Positions 1-8,773 of a stretch of 64,000 nt of DNA are shown piece by piece. The DNA is from Clostridium putrefaciens (GTDB lineage: Bacteria > Bacillota > Clostridia > Clostridiales > Clostridiaceae), in contig NZ_UFWZ01000001.1 in assembly GCF_900461105.1 (NCBI RefSeq), positions 372,001 to 436,000 of the forward strand, read 5' to 3'. Position 1 is the stretch's first letter. Each line of letters starts with the position of its first letter. The translations under genes and the position numbers were made by a program. A model generated the notes under the pieces. It had not been told where the DNA came from and searched no databases. It saw only the letters and a list, made by a program, of their open reading frames with translations.

Positions 1-1
1 A

Positions 2-667
2 AAGGAAAGACAATCTTACATAGATTCAGAGATTGGAAGAAAACAATTATTAGAGCAAATAATTTCTTTTGAACTTATGTATAAGCACGGAAAAGAACTA
101 GGATTTGATAGTGATAAAGAATTTTTAGATCATGCAAATAAGATGGAAAAGGAATTATTAACTCAATTCACTATAGCTAGGGTTTTAGCTGAAACGCCTA
201 TTACAGATGAAGAAATAGCATTATTTTATGCCGAAAATGGTAATATGTTTAAAGAAGAAGAGTCAGTAAGTGCTAAGCATATCTTAGTAGATTCTTTAGA
301 AAAAGCTAAGAAAATAGAAGAAGAAATGGCAAATGGATTAAGTTTTGAAGATGCAGCAAAAAAACATTCATCTTGTCCATCTAGCCAAAATGGCGGTGAC
401 CTTGGAAACTTTACAAGAGGAAAAATGGTTCCTGAGTTTGAAGAAGCAGCATTTAAATTAAATGTTGGAGAGATAAGCGGACCTGTACAAACTCAATTTG
501 GATATCATATTATAAAAACTGAACAAAAATCAGAACCTAAAGTTAAGCCATTAGAAGAAGTTAGAGATATTATAAAAGAGAATCTTTTTCAAGAAAAACA
601 AAACAAAAAGTATATGGATATGACAGAAGAATTAAAAATAAAATATAATGTAGAATATGAGAAATAA
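2..667 (+). CDS. Peptidyl-prolyl cis-trans isomerase, PpiC/parvulin family (5' end missing)
   Basis: The reading frame is open from base 2, in frame with an ATG at 77, so the gene starts before the window; 221 residues are visible. The parvulin domain covers roughly visible residues 80-180: VSAKHILV opens it, GGDLGNF and PEFEEAAF lie in the middle, and FGYHIIKT closes it. These are the usual PpiC landmarks. A charged helical segment precedes it and a short charged tail follows. The family catalyses proline isomerisation during protein folding. Because the N-terminus is missing, a signal peptide or lipobox cannot be judged, so cytoplasmic or surface location is open. A hairpin with a T-run follows the stop. 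Family assignment is secure; the cellular role is not. Confidence 0.9.
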   Translation, partial: KERQSYIDSEIGRKQLLEQIISFELMYKHGKELGFDSDKEFLDHANKMEKELLTQFTIARVLAETPITDEEIALFYAENGNMFKEEESVSAKHILVDSLEKAKKIEEEMANGLSFEDAAKKHSSCPSSQNGGDLGNFTRGKMVPEFEEAAFKLNVGEISGPVQTQFGYHIIKTEQKSEPKVKPLEEVRDIIKENLFQEKQNKKYMDMTEELKIKYNVEYEK

Positions 668-711
668 TTAAATCTCAAGAGAAGTTTGAACACAAAGATA
701 ATAAGATAAAT

Positions 712-748
712 AAAAAAGGTGCCTTTATAAAAAAGGTACCTTTTTTTA
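712..748 (+). terminator. Rho-independent terminator after the parvulin gene
   Basis: A 12-bp stem, AAAAAAGGTGCC against GGTACCTTTTTT with one G-T pair and a short AT loop, runs directly into a T-run. It lies between the parvulin stop and the convergent deacetylase, so it may serve both genes. Confidence 0.85.
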
Positions 749-789
749 TTTTCTTATTGAAAATGTCATACATAAGCGCTTAATAGTAA

Positions 790-1626
790 TTAAAATTTAG
801 AAGATATTATTCTTCTAAGTTTTCTAAACTTATATTTACCCATATAATAATTATTCTTTTCAACTTTACCAAGGAAGTTGTCCATATCTTCAATAACGGC
901 CCTCCTACTGATTTCAAAAATATCAGTATCCTCATTGGTATATTCATCTAGGATTCCTATAGCACCTTTATAACCTAGGTTCTTCGCTATCTTTTTTGAT
1001 TCATCATTACAAGAACCATAAGGATAAGCTATGTAGTTAACAGGTTTACCTATTATCTTTTCTAGAATAATCTTTGAATCTGATAATTCTTTTTCTTGAT
1101 CTTCATTAGATAAAGTAGAAAGATCTTTATGGGTTACGGTATGAGATCCTATTTCTACCCCATTTTCACTTAACTCTTTAATCTGTGAAGAAGTTAAGAA
1201 GTAATCATCCTTATCTGTTTTATCAGTTTGTACAAAAACTGTAGCCTTAAATCCATATTGCTTTAATAGAGGATATACCTTGGTGTAATTATCTTTGTAT
1301 CCATCATCAAAGGTCAATACTACACTTTTTTTAGGAATCTTTTTACCTGAATTAAGATGATCATATAGCTCGTCTAAGGTTAAAGTTTTAAAGCCATTAG
1401 CTTTTAAATATTTTAATTGTTTTACAAAGCACTTTTTACTTATAGTTATTTCAGAAACCTTAGTTTCTTGAACGGAATGATACATTAAAACAGGTATTTT
1501 ATCTTCAAACTTTTGATAAAATGTAAAGGATACAAGTAAAACTGATATAAGAGAAAGGGTTACTAGTAACAAAGTTTTATGATGAAAAGATTTTGTTGAT
1601 GATTTTGTTGTATTTTTAGACTTCAC
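790..1626 (-). CDS. Membrane-anchored polysaccharide deacetylase (NodB homology, CE4)
   Basis: The protein has 278 residues from a GTG start at 1626, chosen because GGAGGTG sits five bases upstream; the in-frame TTG at 1647 lies before that site. A basic N-terminus and one hydrophobic segment (about residues 18-37) suggest a signal anchor, leaving the catalytic domain outside the cell. NodB-type motifs are present: PVLMYHSV, the metal-binding TFDDGY motif, SHTVTHKDL supplying the HxxxH pair, and YPYGSCND. The CE4 family removes N- or O-acetyl groups from peptidoglycan or other N-acetylhexosamine polymers. It is divergent from the polysaccharide operon that starts at 1945, which fits a role in modifying surface glycan. 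Exact substrate is unknown. Confidence 0.88.
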   Translation of the reverse strand: MKSKNTTKSSTKSFHHKTLLLVTLSLISVLLVSFTFYQKFEDKIPVLMYHSVQETKVSEITISKKCFVKQLKYLKANGFKTLTLDELYDHLNSGKKIPKKSVVLTFDDGYKDNYTKVYPLLKQYGFKATVFVQTDKTDKDDYFLTSSQIKELSENGVEIGSHTVTHKDLSTLSNEDQEKELSDSKIILEKIIGKPVNYIAYPYGSCNDESKKIAKNLGYKGAIGILDEYTNEDTDIFEISRRAVIEDMDNFLGKVEKNNYYMGKYKFRKLRRIISSKF

Positions 1627-1653
1627 ATTAACACCTCCAATAATCAAAAAAAG

Positions 1654-1692
1654 TTTTAATAAAGAATATATTCTTTATTAAAATTAAGTCAA
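1654..1692 (-). promoter_or_regulatory. Deacetylase promoter with an overlapping 30-bp perfect palindrome
   Basis: On the minus strand TTGACT (1687-1692) and TATATT (1665-1670) are separated by 16 bases. A perfect 15+15 palindrome occupies 1654-1683, covering the -10 element and the start of the transcript; its left arm is TTTTAATAAAGAATA. The position suggests a repressor operator. A hairpin role is less likely because transcription would start inside it. Confidence 0.6.
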
Positions 1693-1810
1693 TATCCATT
1701 ACAATTATAAACCTAAAATAACACCATAAAAATTACAAAATAGTAACGTTTGTATTAAACATATTAAAAGTGTCAGAAGGTTTAAGCAATTATGCTCATA
1801 TTAATAGGTA

Positions 1811-1864
1811 TAACACTCAATAAGAGTGTTATTACTTGACAGTAAATTTAATTATTTATATACT
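1811..1864 (+). promoter_or_regulatory. Promoter of the first polysaccharide operon with adjacent dyad
   Basis: TTGACA (1836-1841), a 17-base spacer and TATACT (1859-1864) form a near-consensus housekeeping promoter 80 bases before the polymerase gene. An inverted repeat TAACACTC/GAGTGTTA with a 5-base centre (1811-1831) ends four bases before the -35 box and could bind a regulator. The rest of the 1627-1944 gap is AT-rich without recognisable features. Confidence 0.7.
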
Positions 1865-1944
1865 CTATTTATTGCATAAAATCAACTAAAGTGATAGGAT
1901 TATAAATTGAAATATAAACTTTCATATAACTAGGAGGTGCTGGA

Positions 1945-3288
1945 TTGACCAGTAAAAGTAAAAAGTCATATATAGAGACACTTATACCGATAATTATACT
2001 ATTTGTATCAACGACAGGATGGTATTCATTAGATTATGTAGGGATGAAAGCCTTTTGGATAGGGTTTTTCTTATTATCATTTACCTATGCGTTTTTAATC
2101 CTAAAAGATTTTAAGTGGAATACGGGTATAAAAAGGCTAGTAACTAATAGGTATAATATAATTCTTATCCTATACACTTTATGGGTTAGCATAAGTTATT
2201 TATATAATTATAATGGACGAGGATCATTGTTATATACATTTAAAGTTTGGTTTATGATTATATTTTATGTGATTTTAACTGAAATTTACATTGATAATAT
2301 AACAAAAGAAAATAAAAAGATTTTAATACATAATATATCAAAATATATATTCATATTAGGTGTATTCCATTCAGTTATAGGACTATATCAATTCATAACT
2401 TTATCTAATAAGGTTTTTGGAGTAGTTATAAGTGACTGGCATCCTTACAATCCAGCAGCTATGTATGGAAACGTAAATGGATTTGGAACTTATCTTTTTA
2501 TATCAATTATATGTGGATTTAATTTATTTATAGAAGGATTAAATAAAAAGAGTAATAAGTACACCACATTTTTATTAATATTTCAAATGTACATGATATA
2601 TTTAACAGTATCTAGAACAAGCATCGTATCTTTAATTGCATATTTTATATTTATTCTTATTCTGTTTTTTATTAAAAAGAAAGAATTGTTAGTTAAAATA
2701 TTTTCTAAAAACAATGTTATACTATTTATAATATGTAATTTAATAATGCTTTCAATTATAAAGCTTCCACAGCATAGAGGATACATCAATGAGTTACTTC
2801 ATAAGGAGACTGTTGAGGAAGAAAGAACAGCAGAAAATATGTTGAAGGAAAAAAACAGCAAAGGCTTTAATAATAGAAGTATTATATGGAATGCTGTAGG
2901 TGATAATTACACAGAATACATTTGTTTTGGAGATGGATTAAAATACAATGTTTTGGATAGAATAGATGTGATAAATGTTATAAGTGAAAGAAGTGAAGGG
3001 GTAGATAGAATAAGCTATCATAACACTTTAGTTAGGTATTTTGCATCTAATGGAGTACTTGGACTTGTGCTATTTTTAGCAATGTATTTTGCTATACCAC
3101 TGAAACTTTTTATTAATATGATAAAACGTAGAGAAGTAGAGATGGAATCCTCCATTATAATTATTTTATTAGCTGTAACATTTATGTACATGCAGATGGA
3201 AGAAGTTTATATGGGAGAGATAGGGTTTATGTCTATAATAACTAACCTTGTATTAGGTTACGGAAGTACCCTTTTAACAAGGAAATAG
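1945..3288 (+). CDS. O-antigen ligase/polymerase-like membrane protein (Wzy-like)
   Basis: The protein has 447 residues and starts at a TTG preceded by AGGAGGTG. It has about ten to twelve hydrophobic segments and one large soluble loop (about residues 270-350), the architecture of Wzy/WaaL family proteins. The loop contains NNRSIIWNAVGDNY and SYHNTLVRYFASNGVLGL, resembling the family motif with a conserved His before the next membrane segment. Such proteins polymerise lipid-linked repeat units or ligate glycan outside the membrane. It is the first gene of a run with two GT4 transferases and three LicD proteins, which supports a cell-surface polymer. Polymerase versus ligase cannot be decided from sequence. 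Confidence 0.8.
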   Translation: MTSKSKKSYIETLIPIIILFVSTTGWYSLDYVGMKAFWIGFFLLSFTYAFLILKDFKWNTGIKRLVTNRYNIILILYTLWVSISYLYNYNGRGSLLYTFKVWFMIIFYVILTEIYIDNITKENKKILIHNISKYIFILGVFHSVIGLYQFITLSNKVFGVVISDWHPYNPAAMYGNVNGFGTYLFISIICGFNLFIEGLNKKSNKYTTFLLIFQMYMIYLTVSRTSIVSLIAYFIFILILFFIKKKELLVKIFSKNNVILFIICNLIMLSIIKLPQHRGYINELLHKETVEEERTAENMLKEKNSKGFNNRSIIWNAVGDNYTEYICFGDGLKYNVLDRIDVINVISERSEGVDRISYHNTLVRYFASNGVLGLVLFLAMYFAIPLKLFINMIKRREVEMESSIIIILLAVTFMYMQMEEVYMGEIGFMSIITNLVLGYGSTLLTRK

Positions 3289-3299
3289 GGGTGAAGTTA

Positions 3300-4388
3300 A
3301 TGAATGTATTATTTATAGGCGTAAGATGGGATAATGAAGAAGATATAACCTCAGCGCCTCAAAAGATAGGGAATATTCTTTATAATAGACTTTCTAAAGA
3401 TAAAGAAGACTTTTATTTTTATGGATTACAGACAGACGAGTCACCAGGCGAAAATGTAGAATTTCAAAATATAAATGAAAGAGAAGCAAGAGGGGATTTA
3501 AAGCATATATCTTCTTATATAAAAGATAAAGATATAAAGGTCATATATATTGCAAGGTACCACTCAGCCATTGCTCTATATGCTATTTACCTAAAGTTTA
3601 AGCATAAGGTTAAAATAGTTTACACAATGCATGGATTGGTGAAAAAAGAAAAGACTATAAATGGATCCTTTAAGGCAAGGCATGTTTTTATTGAAGGAGT
3701 CTTCTTAAAAAGATGTGATAAAATAATAGCCGTCTCAAAAGACTTAAAATTAGAAGTTCTAAAGTATTATCCTTTGCTTTTAGAAGAAAACATTGAAGTT
3801 ATAAATAACGGTGTAAGCATAATATCCATAAAAGAAGATATAGATATAAGAACTCTTTATAATATTGAATCAGATAAAAATATATTATTTACTGTAGGAG
3901 TAAGGAAGATAAAAAACATAGATATAATATTACAAAGCTTTATAAATAATAAAGGTCTTTATGAAAGTTCTTATTTGTTAGTAACTGGAGAAAAGGATAG
4001 TGAGTACGCTATAGACATAATGGATAAGTATGAAGATTACGATCACATAGTATTTACAGGATATGTAGATACTAATATGATGAATAATATATATAATCAA
4101 ATGGATGTATTCATTCAAATAAGTGAGTTTGAAACTTTTGGTATGTCTATAGTAGAGTCACTTCTTCATAAAAAACATGTTATAATATCATCAGATCTTC
4201 CTATTGCAAAATATTTTAACCAGGATGAAGTTAGATTTTATAATAAGAATGAAGATGATTTATCTTTATTAATATTGGATAGCTTAAGAGATGATGATAT
4301 AAATCAAAAGGGATACGAAAAGGCTAGAGAGTTATTTCATTGGGATAAGATTAAAGAAGATTATTATAATTTGTTTATGAAATTGTAG
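3300..4388 (+). CDS. Glycosyltransferase, GT4 family
   Basis: The ATG at 3300 is preferred over the GTG at 3291 because AGGGGTG lies six bases before it; this gives 362 residues. The GT-B fold is suggested by an N-terminal acceptor half containing YIARYHSA and VYTMHGLV, and a C-terminal half with the E-x7-E-like region around EFETFGMSIVESLLHKK, which binds the nucleotide-sugar in GT4 enzymes. There is no signal peptide, so it probably acts at the cytoplasmic face on a lipid-linked glycan. It starts 12 bases after the polymerase stop, in the same operon. Donor and acceptor are unknown. Confidence 0.88.
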   Translation: MNVLFIGVRWDNEEDITSAPQKIGNILYNRLSKDKEDFYFYGLQTDESPGENVEFQNINEREARGDLKHISSYIKDKDIKVIYIARYHSAIALYAIYLKFKHKVKIVYTMHGLVKKEKTINGSFKARHVFIEGVFLKRCDKIIAVSKDLKLEVLKYYPLLLEENIEVINNGVSIISIKEDIDIRTLYNIESDKNILFTVGVRKIKNIDIILQSFINNKGLYESSYLLVTGEKDSEYAIDIMDKYEDYDHIVFTGYVDTNMMNNIYNQMDVFIQISEFETFGMSIVESLLHKKHVIISSDLPIAKYFNQDEVRFYNKNEDDLSLLILDSLRDDDINQKGYEKARELFHWDKIKEDYYNLFMKL

Positions 4389-4437
4389 TTTATAGGATAT
4401 ATAATATTAAACCAATAAGTACAAAAGGGGTATATAT

Positions 4438-5427
4438 ATGGAATTAGTATATAAAGAAAAACTTAAAGAAGATATTGAAGAAGGTTTAAAAGGTCAGAAT
4501 AAGGTTAATTTTGACGAATTGTTTCCAGATAAAAGATTAGAAAACTTACAGGAAACTGAACTTAGACAATGCCAGTTAATACTACTTAGGATACTAAAGA
4601 TAGTAGCATATGTTTGTGAAAAAAATTCATTAACATACTGGATAGATGCTGGTACACTTCTTGGTGCTGTGAGACATGAAGGATTTATACCTTGGGATGA
4701 TGATATAGACATAGCAATGCCAAGAGAAGACTATGAAAAGTTCTTAAAAATTGCAAAAGATGAACTTCCAGAAGATCTATATATACAAAACTTAGATAAC
4801 ACAGAATTTGCAGGGAATACATGGACTCAAATAAAGGATAGAAAAAGTAAAATAGTTTTATCAGAAGATGCTAAGTATCATCAAGGACTTTATATTGATA
4901 TATTTCCAATGGATTCTTATTCTAATAATTTCTTTAAAAGAAACTTTGTTGAGAAAATACATAAACTTTCATATATAAAAGTACAAGCTATAAATGCACC
5001 CTTAAAAAAGCCATTTTTAAAAGGAATGAATCTTCCTAAAAATATAATTAAAATTCTTTTGAAAATAATATTTTTTATATTTGCTATATTTGATTATAAT
5101 AAAATATATGAGATGAATATAAAGTCTAAAAACAAAAGAATAGAGAAGATGAAGGAAAATCCTAAGACTAATTACGGCTATGGCACAGAAGTTTTAAATT
5201 GGGATGTAGTTTTTAATAAAGAAGATATATTACCAATTACTGAAAAAATGAAATTTGAAGATTCAGAGTTTATGGTTCCAAGAAATACAGATGCTATCTT
5301 ACGAGGGTTATACGGAGATTATATGCAAATACCAAAGGTAGACAAGCAAGTTTATCACAATCTTAGTCTAAAGTCTGTATTAACAAAAGAAGAAGAGGAA
5401 GAACTTAATAGAGGATTTTATTATTAA
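4438..5427 (+). CDS. licD: LicD family phosphotransferase, copy 1
   Basis: This 329-residue protein begins at an ATG behind AAAAGGGG. The LicD/fukutin core is clear: YWIDAGTLLGAVRHEGFIPW followed by DDDIDIAMPREDYE, with acidic residues that bind metal and the CDP-linked donor, then GLYIDIFPMD. The C-terminal half has a hydrophobic basic stretch (about residues 185-225) and ends with YGDYMQIP. LicD proteins transfer phosphocholine from CDP-choline to sugars; some relatives transfer other phospho-alcohols. Two paralogues follow within 4 kb, and a LicC-LicA fusion with a LicB-like transporter lies at 39.8-42.7 kb, supporting choline as the donor moiety. Acceptor sugar is unknown. Confidence 0.9.
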   Translation: MELVYKEKLKEDIEEGLKGQNKVNFDELFPDKRLENLQETELRQCQLILLRILKIVAYVCEKNSLTYWIDAGTLLGAVRHEGFIPWDDDIDIAMPREDYEKFLKIAKDELPEDLYIQNLDNTEFAGNTWTQIKDRKSKIVLSEDAKYHQGLYIDIFPMDSYSNNFFKRNFVEKIHKLSYIKVQAINAPLKKPFLKGMNLPKNIIKILLKIIFFIFAIFDYNKIYEMNIKSKNKRIEKMKENPKTNYGYGTEVLNWDVVFNKEDILPITEKMKFEDSEFMVPRNTDAILRGLYGDYMQIPKVDKQVYHNLSLKSVLTKEEEEELNRGFYY

Positions 5428-5510
5428 AAGTTCTACAAAATATAAAATTCTAAGAAATATAAAGTTCTAAGAAATATAAGATTCTTAAAATAAATATTGG
5501 ATAAAAGTTT
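5424..5510 (+). repeat. Short tandem repeats directly after licD copy 1
   Basis: Three imperfect copies of a unit like TTCTAAGAAATATAAAG follow the stop codon with a period of about 17-18 bases. The copies differ by a few bases. No hairpin or promoter explains them. Confidence 0.6.
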
Positions 5511-5543
5511 AAATATATATTTTTAAGATTATGAGGTGTAAAA

Positions 5544-6395
5544 ATGGATAATAAGGCTGATAATACTAAGGAAAGTAATTTGCAAAAAGCTCAAAGAAGG
5601 ATGCTTGAAATATTAAAAGATGTAGATAAAATATGTAGGGAAAATGATATAAGCTATTGGTTAGATTCAGGCACTCTTTTAGGGGCAGCAAGACATAAAG
5701 GTTTCATACCCTGGGATGACGATATAGATATTGTAATGCCAAGAGCTGACTATGAAAGATTTAAGCTTATAGCTAAGAAAAAGCTACCAAAACACTTATT
5801 TTTACAAACTAATTATTCAGACCTAGAATATGATATGCTCTGGACTAAGGTTCGAGATAATAATAGTGAGATTGTAGAATATAAGATAGGAAATTATCAT
5901 AATGGTTTATTTATTGATATATTTCCAATGGATGATTATACTGACACGGGTAAGTACTTAAAGTATAAGAAAAAGTTTAACTATATATATAGGACATTAA
6001 TTTTAGTAAAAGAGCCCTTCGAAAAAGTTAAAAACAAAAAGATATTTATAAAAAATATTATAAAGTTTTTTGCAAGGGTTGTATTATTCCCATTTACATT
6101 CATGGAAAAGAAAAAGGTTTTTGATTATATATATAGAAAAATAGATAAATATGTAGAAAAGTCTAAGGGTACAAACACTGATATTATAGGGTATTCAATG
6201 GAAGTTGCCTATTGGAACTTTCATATTGAAAAGAAAGATGTGTTTCCATTAACAGAAATTCAATTTGAAGATGGTAGTTTTTATGCACCAGGTAACTATG
6301 ATGCATATCTTACTAAACTTTTTGGAAATTACATGGAGTTACCCCCTGAAAATGAAAGAATACCACATAACTTAGAGCTAATAATTAAAGAGTAG
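5544..6395 (+). CDS. licD: LicD family phosphotransferase, copy 2
   Basis: The protein has 283 residues with ATGAGGTG upstream of its ATG start. It repeats the LicD core: YWLDSGTLLGAARHKGFIPW, then DDDIDIVMPRADYE, then GLFIDIFPMDDY, and a C-terminal FGNYMELPP. It lacks the longer N-terminal extension of copy 1. A basic-hydrophobic region around residues 165-195 may dock on the membrane. The paralogues differ outside the core, so they probably modify different acceptor positions rather than being redundant; that is inference. Part of the 1945-8602 operon. Confidence 0.9.
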   Translation: MDNKADNTKESNLQKAQRRMLEILKDVDKICRENDISYWLDSGTLLGAARHKGFIPWDDDIDIVMPRADYERFKLIAKKKLPKHLFLQTNYSDLEYDMLWTKVRDNNSEIVEYKIGNYHNGLFIDIFPMDDYTDTGKYLKYKKKFNYIYRTLILVKEPFEKVKNKKIFIKNIIKFFARVVLFPFTFMEKKKVFDYIYRKIDKYVEKSKGTNTDIIGYSMEVAYWNFHIEKKDVFPLTEIQFEDGSFYAPGNYDAYLTKLFGNYMELPPENERIPHNLELIIKE

Positions 6396-6461
6396 GATAG
6401 ATTAAGGTGCTTATATTATGTAGGCATCTTAAAGTTTATTTAAATAGAAGGTGAGGACGTT

Positions 6462-7571
6462 ATGGAAAAGTTAAAAGTCATGCATGTAGTTACTACAGAT
6501 AAATTAAGTGGTGCTGAAAAGGTAGTTTTAGATATTGAAAGCAATTTAGATAAAGAAAGATTTTCGCCCTTTGCCCTTTGCAAGGGTGGTGACCTTAAAT
6601 GTTTATACGAAAATGCAGGAATTAAAACTTATGTGGCAGATCTTAGTTCATTAAATCCTAGGGAAATAAGAAAGTTTAAAGCTTATTTAAAGGAAAGCTC
6701 AATAGATATCTTGCATGCTCATGACGTTAAGGCATCCATAGCAGCGAAAATAGCTTCTAGAGGGCTTGAGATACCAGTTATATCACATATGCATAGTTCT
6801 TATCCTTGGCTTGAAGGCATGTCCCCGTTAAAGTATATAGACGCATTTTACAGGGATAGCTATAAATTATCCATTGCCTGTTCAGATATGGTAAAAGAAC
6901 ATTATATAAAATATAATAATAAAATTTCAAAAGATAAGATTAAGGTATTAAATAATTCTTTTAACTTTAATGAACTTAAGGATAAATCTATAATTCCAAA
7001 AGAAGAAATGCGACATAAGCTTAATATTAAAAATGATACCTATGTATTTGGTTTTCTTGGGAGGCTTTTAGATATAAAAGGGGTAGATCTTTTAATAAAT
7101 AGTTTTAATAAGATATGTAAAGAGATACCAGAAAGTATGCTTGTAATAGTAGGGGATGGGCCAGAGAGAGAAAGATTAGAGGCTATGGTAAAAGATTATG
7201 GACTAGAGAAAAAGGTATTACTTGAAGGATACCAAAAGGATGTATATAGCTATCTTAATATGTTCGATACATTTATATTACCCTCAAAGTTAGAAGGACT
7301 ACCTATGGCTGTATTAGAAGCTATGGCAATGAAGATACCAGTGATTTCAACCCCTGTTGCAGGTGTTAAAAATCTTATTCAGGATAATTTTAATGGTATA
7401 ATACTAAAAGTAAGAGATGAAAAGAGTCTTTATGAAGCTATGACTAAAATATATTACCTAAAAGATGAAAGAAATATAATGGTTGAAAATGCATATAAGC
7501 ACTTGTTTGAAAACTATAATATAGATATATATATAAATAATCTTCAAGATATTTATGAAAATATAGTATAA
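6462..7571 (+). CDS. Glycosyltransferase, GT4 family
   Basis: This 369-residue enzyme starts at an ATG after AAGGTGAGG. The N-terminal half carries MHVVTTDKLSGAEKVV, a glycine-rich start typical of GT4 GT-B enzymes, and HAHDVKASIAAKIA. The C-terminal half carries FLGRLLDIKGVDLLI, VGDGPERERLE and PSKLEGLPMAVLEAMA, the donor-binding region with the two family glutamates. It is cytoplasmic and probably membrane-associated, adding one sugar to the lipid-linked unit. It sits between licD copies 2 and 3, suggesting alternating sugar and phosphocholine addition. The sugar is not predictable. Confidence 0.92.
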   Translation: MEKLKVMHVVTTDKLSGAEKVVLDIESNLDKERFSPFALCKGGDLKCLYENAGIKTYVADLSSLNPREIRKFKAYLKESSIDILHAHDVKASIAAKIASRGLEIPVISHMHSSYPWLEGMSPLKYIDAFYRDSYKLSIACSDMVKEHYIKYNNKISKDKIKVLNNSFNFNELKDKSIIPKEEMRHKLNIKNDTYVFGFLGRLLDIKGVDLLINSFNKICKEIPESMLVIVGDGPERERLEAMVKDYGLEKKVLLEGYQKDVYSYLNMFDTFILPSKLEGLPMAVLEAMAMKIPVISTPVAGVKNLIQDNFNGIILKVRDEKSLYEAMTKIYYLKDERNIMVENAYKHLFENYNIDIYINNLQDIYENIV

Positions 7572-7645
7572 TAAAGCTTAGAAGGTAAAACAGAATTTAG
7601 AAAATATAGTATAATAGAGTTTGGAAAATAAAATAAAATTAAAAG
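7557..7645 (+). repeat. 43-bp tandem duplication covering the 3' end of the glycosyltransferase gene
   Basis: GAAAATATAGTATAATA begins at 7557, inside the last codons, and again at 7600. The following sequence is also similar but diverged. The repeat therefore copied the gene's 3' end together with the stop codon into the intergenic region. Confidence 0.65.
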
Positions 7646-7714
7646 AATCTAGATTTATATAAAATTAATATTGAACCTAGATTAATTATAATTGTAATGG
7701 AGAGAAGATAAATA

Positions 7715-8602
7715 ATGTCAATAAAAGATGAATTAAGTGCCCTAGATGATGTAGATGATCATTTATGCAGTAGAGTTAAGGAAAATGATATTAACACTAT
7801 AGCTACAGCTTGCTCCTTAAAGGAAGCTCAAGGTATAATGCTAAATATACTAAAAGAAGTACACAGACTATCGGAAAAGTATGGTCTAACATATTTTATT
7901 ACAGATGGAACACTTTTAGGTGCAGTAAGGCATAAGGGATTTATACCTTGGGATGATGATTTGGATATAGCAATGCCTAGAAATGATTATGAAATATTTA
8001 AAGAAGTAGCAAAAGATGAGCTACCAAAGGAGCTTTTTTTACAGACAGTAGATACAGATCCAAATTATGATTTGTACAATATACCTATGAAGATAAGACA
8101 TAATAGTAGTGTGCTTATAGAAAAGGGTGAAGAAGAAAAAACCTATAATAACGGTATATACATTGACATATTCCCTCTAGATAGGGTTCCGGATACAAGA
8201 TTAAAGCATGGAGTTCAAAAAGGATTATCTAAGCTTTTAATTAATATGAAAATGGATATTAGCTTTGAAGATGGTATAAATATAAAGTCTATAACAAGGT
8301 CATTCCTTCAACTTATAGGTAAACTTATACCCTATAGGGCAGTTAGAAAAATATTATACTCTACCTTAAAATGGAGCAAGAGGTCAAAGTCACCTAATCT
8401 TTATTATGGAGTAGATCTTACATGGCCAAATGAGTTTAGTGAACAAGAAATTTTTCCATTAACACTTATGGAATTTGAAGGTGAAAAGTTTTGGGGTCCA
8501 AAAGATTTCAATTCTGTACTTACAAAAGCTTATGGAGATTACATGAGCCTTCCAAAAGAAGAGGAACGAGAAATGCATTCAATCTTTATAGGCTTAAAAT
8601 AA
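7715..8602 (+). CDS. licD: LicD family phosphotransferase, copy 3
   Basis: The protein has 295 residues and starts at an ATG after GGAGAGAAG. An N-terminal extension of about 50 residues precedes the core YFITDGTLLGAVRHKGFIPW, then DDDLDIAMPRNDYE (Leu in place of the middle Ile) and GIYIDIFPLDRV. It ends with YGDYMSLPKEEEREMHS. It is the last gene of the operon; a strong terminator follows at 8717. The core replaces the WxDxGTLLG Trp-Ile-Asp of the other copies with FITDGTLLG, keeping the Asp. Function as for the other LicD proteins; acceptor unknown. Confidence 0.9.
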   Translation: MSIKDELSALDDVDDHLCSRVKENDINTIATACSLKEAQGIMLNILKEVHRLSEKYGLTYFITDGTLLGAVRHKGFIPWDDDLDIAMPRNDYEIFKEVAKDELPKELFLQTVDTDPNYDLYNIPMKIRHNSSVLIEKGEEEKTYNNGIYIDIFPLDRVPDTRLKHGVQKGLSKLLINMKMDISFEDGINIKSITRSFLQLIGKLIPYRAVRKILYSTLKWSKRSKSPNLYYGVDLTWPNEFSEQEIFPLTLMEFEGEKFWGPKDFNSVLTKAYGDYMSLPKEEEREMHSIFIGLK

Positions 8603-8716
8603 GAAATTAAAGATGAAACAAAAACAGACATATTTCAGCAAAACAATAAACAAATGTAATAAAAGATGTAATAAAAAGATATAATAAAACAAAAGATGAT
8701 AGAACAAAGAGATAAT

Positions 8717-8756
8717 AAAAAAGCTTGCAGTTTAATTTATAACTGTAAGCTTTTTA
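8717..8756. terminator. Bidirectional terminator between licD operon and hydrogenase
   Basis: A 15-bp stem (AAAAAGCTTGCAGTT against AACTGTAAGCTTTTT, one G-T pair) has an 8-base loop, with T-runs on both strands. It separates convergent transcription units. Short repeats of ATGTAATAAAAG type lie just before it (8655-8690). Confidence 0.85.
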
Positions 8757-8773
8757 TAGTAGTAGATTTAACT

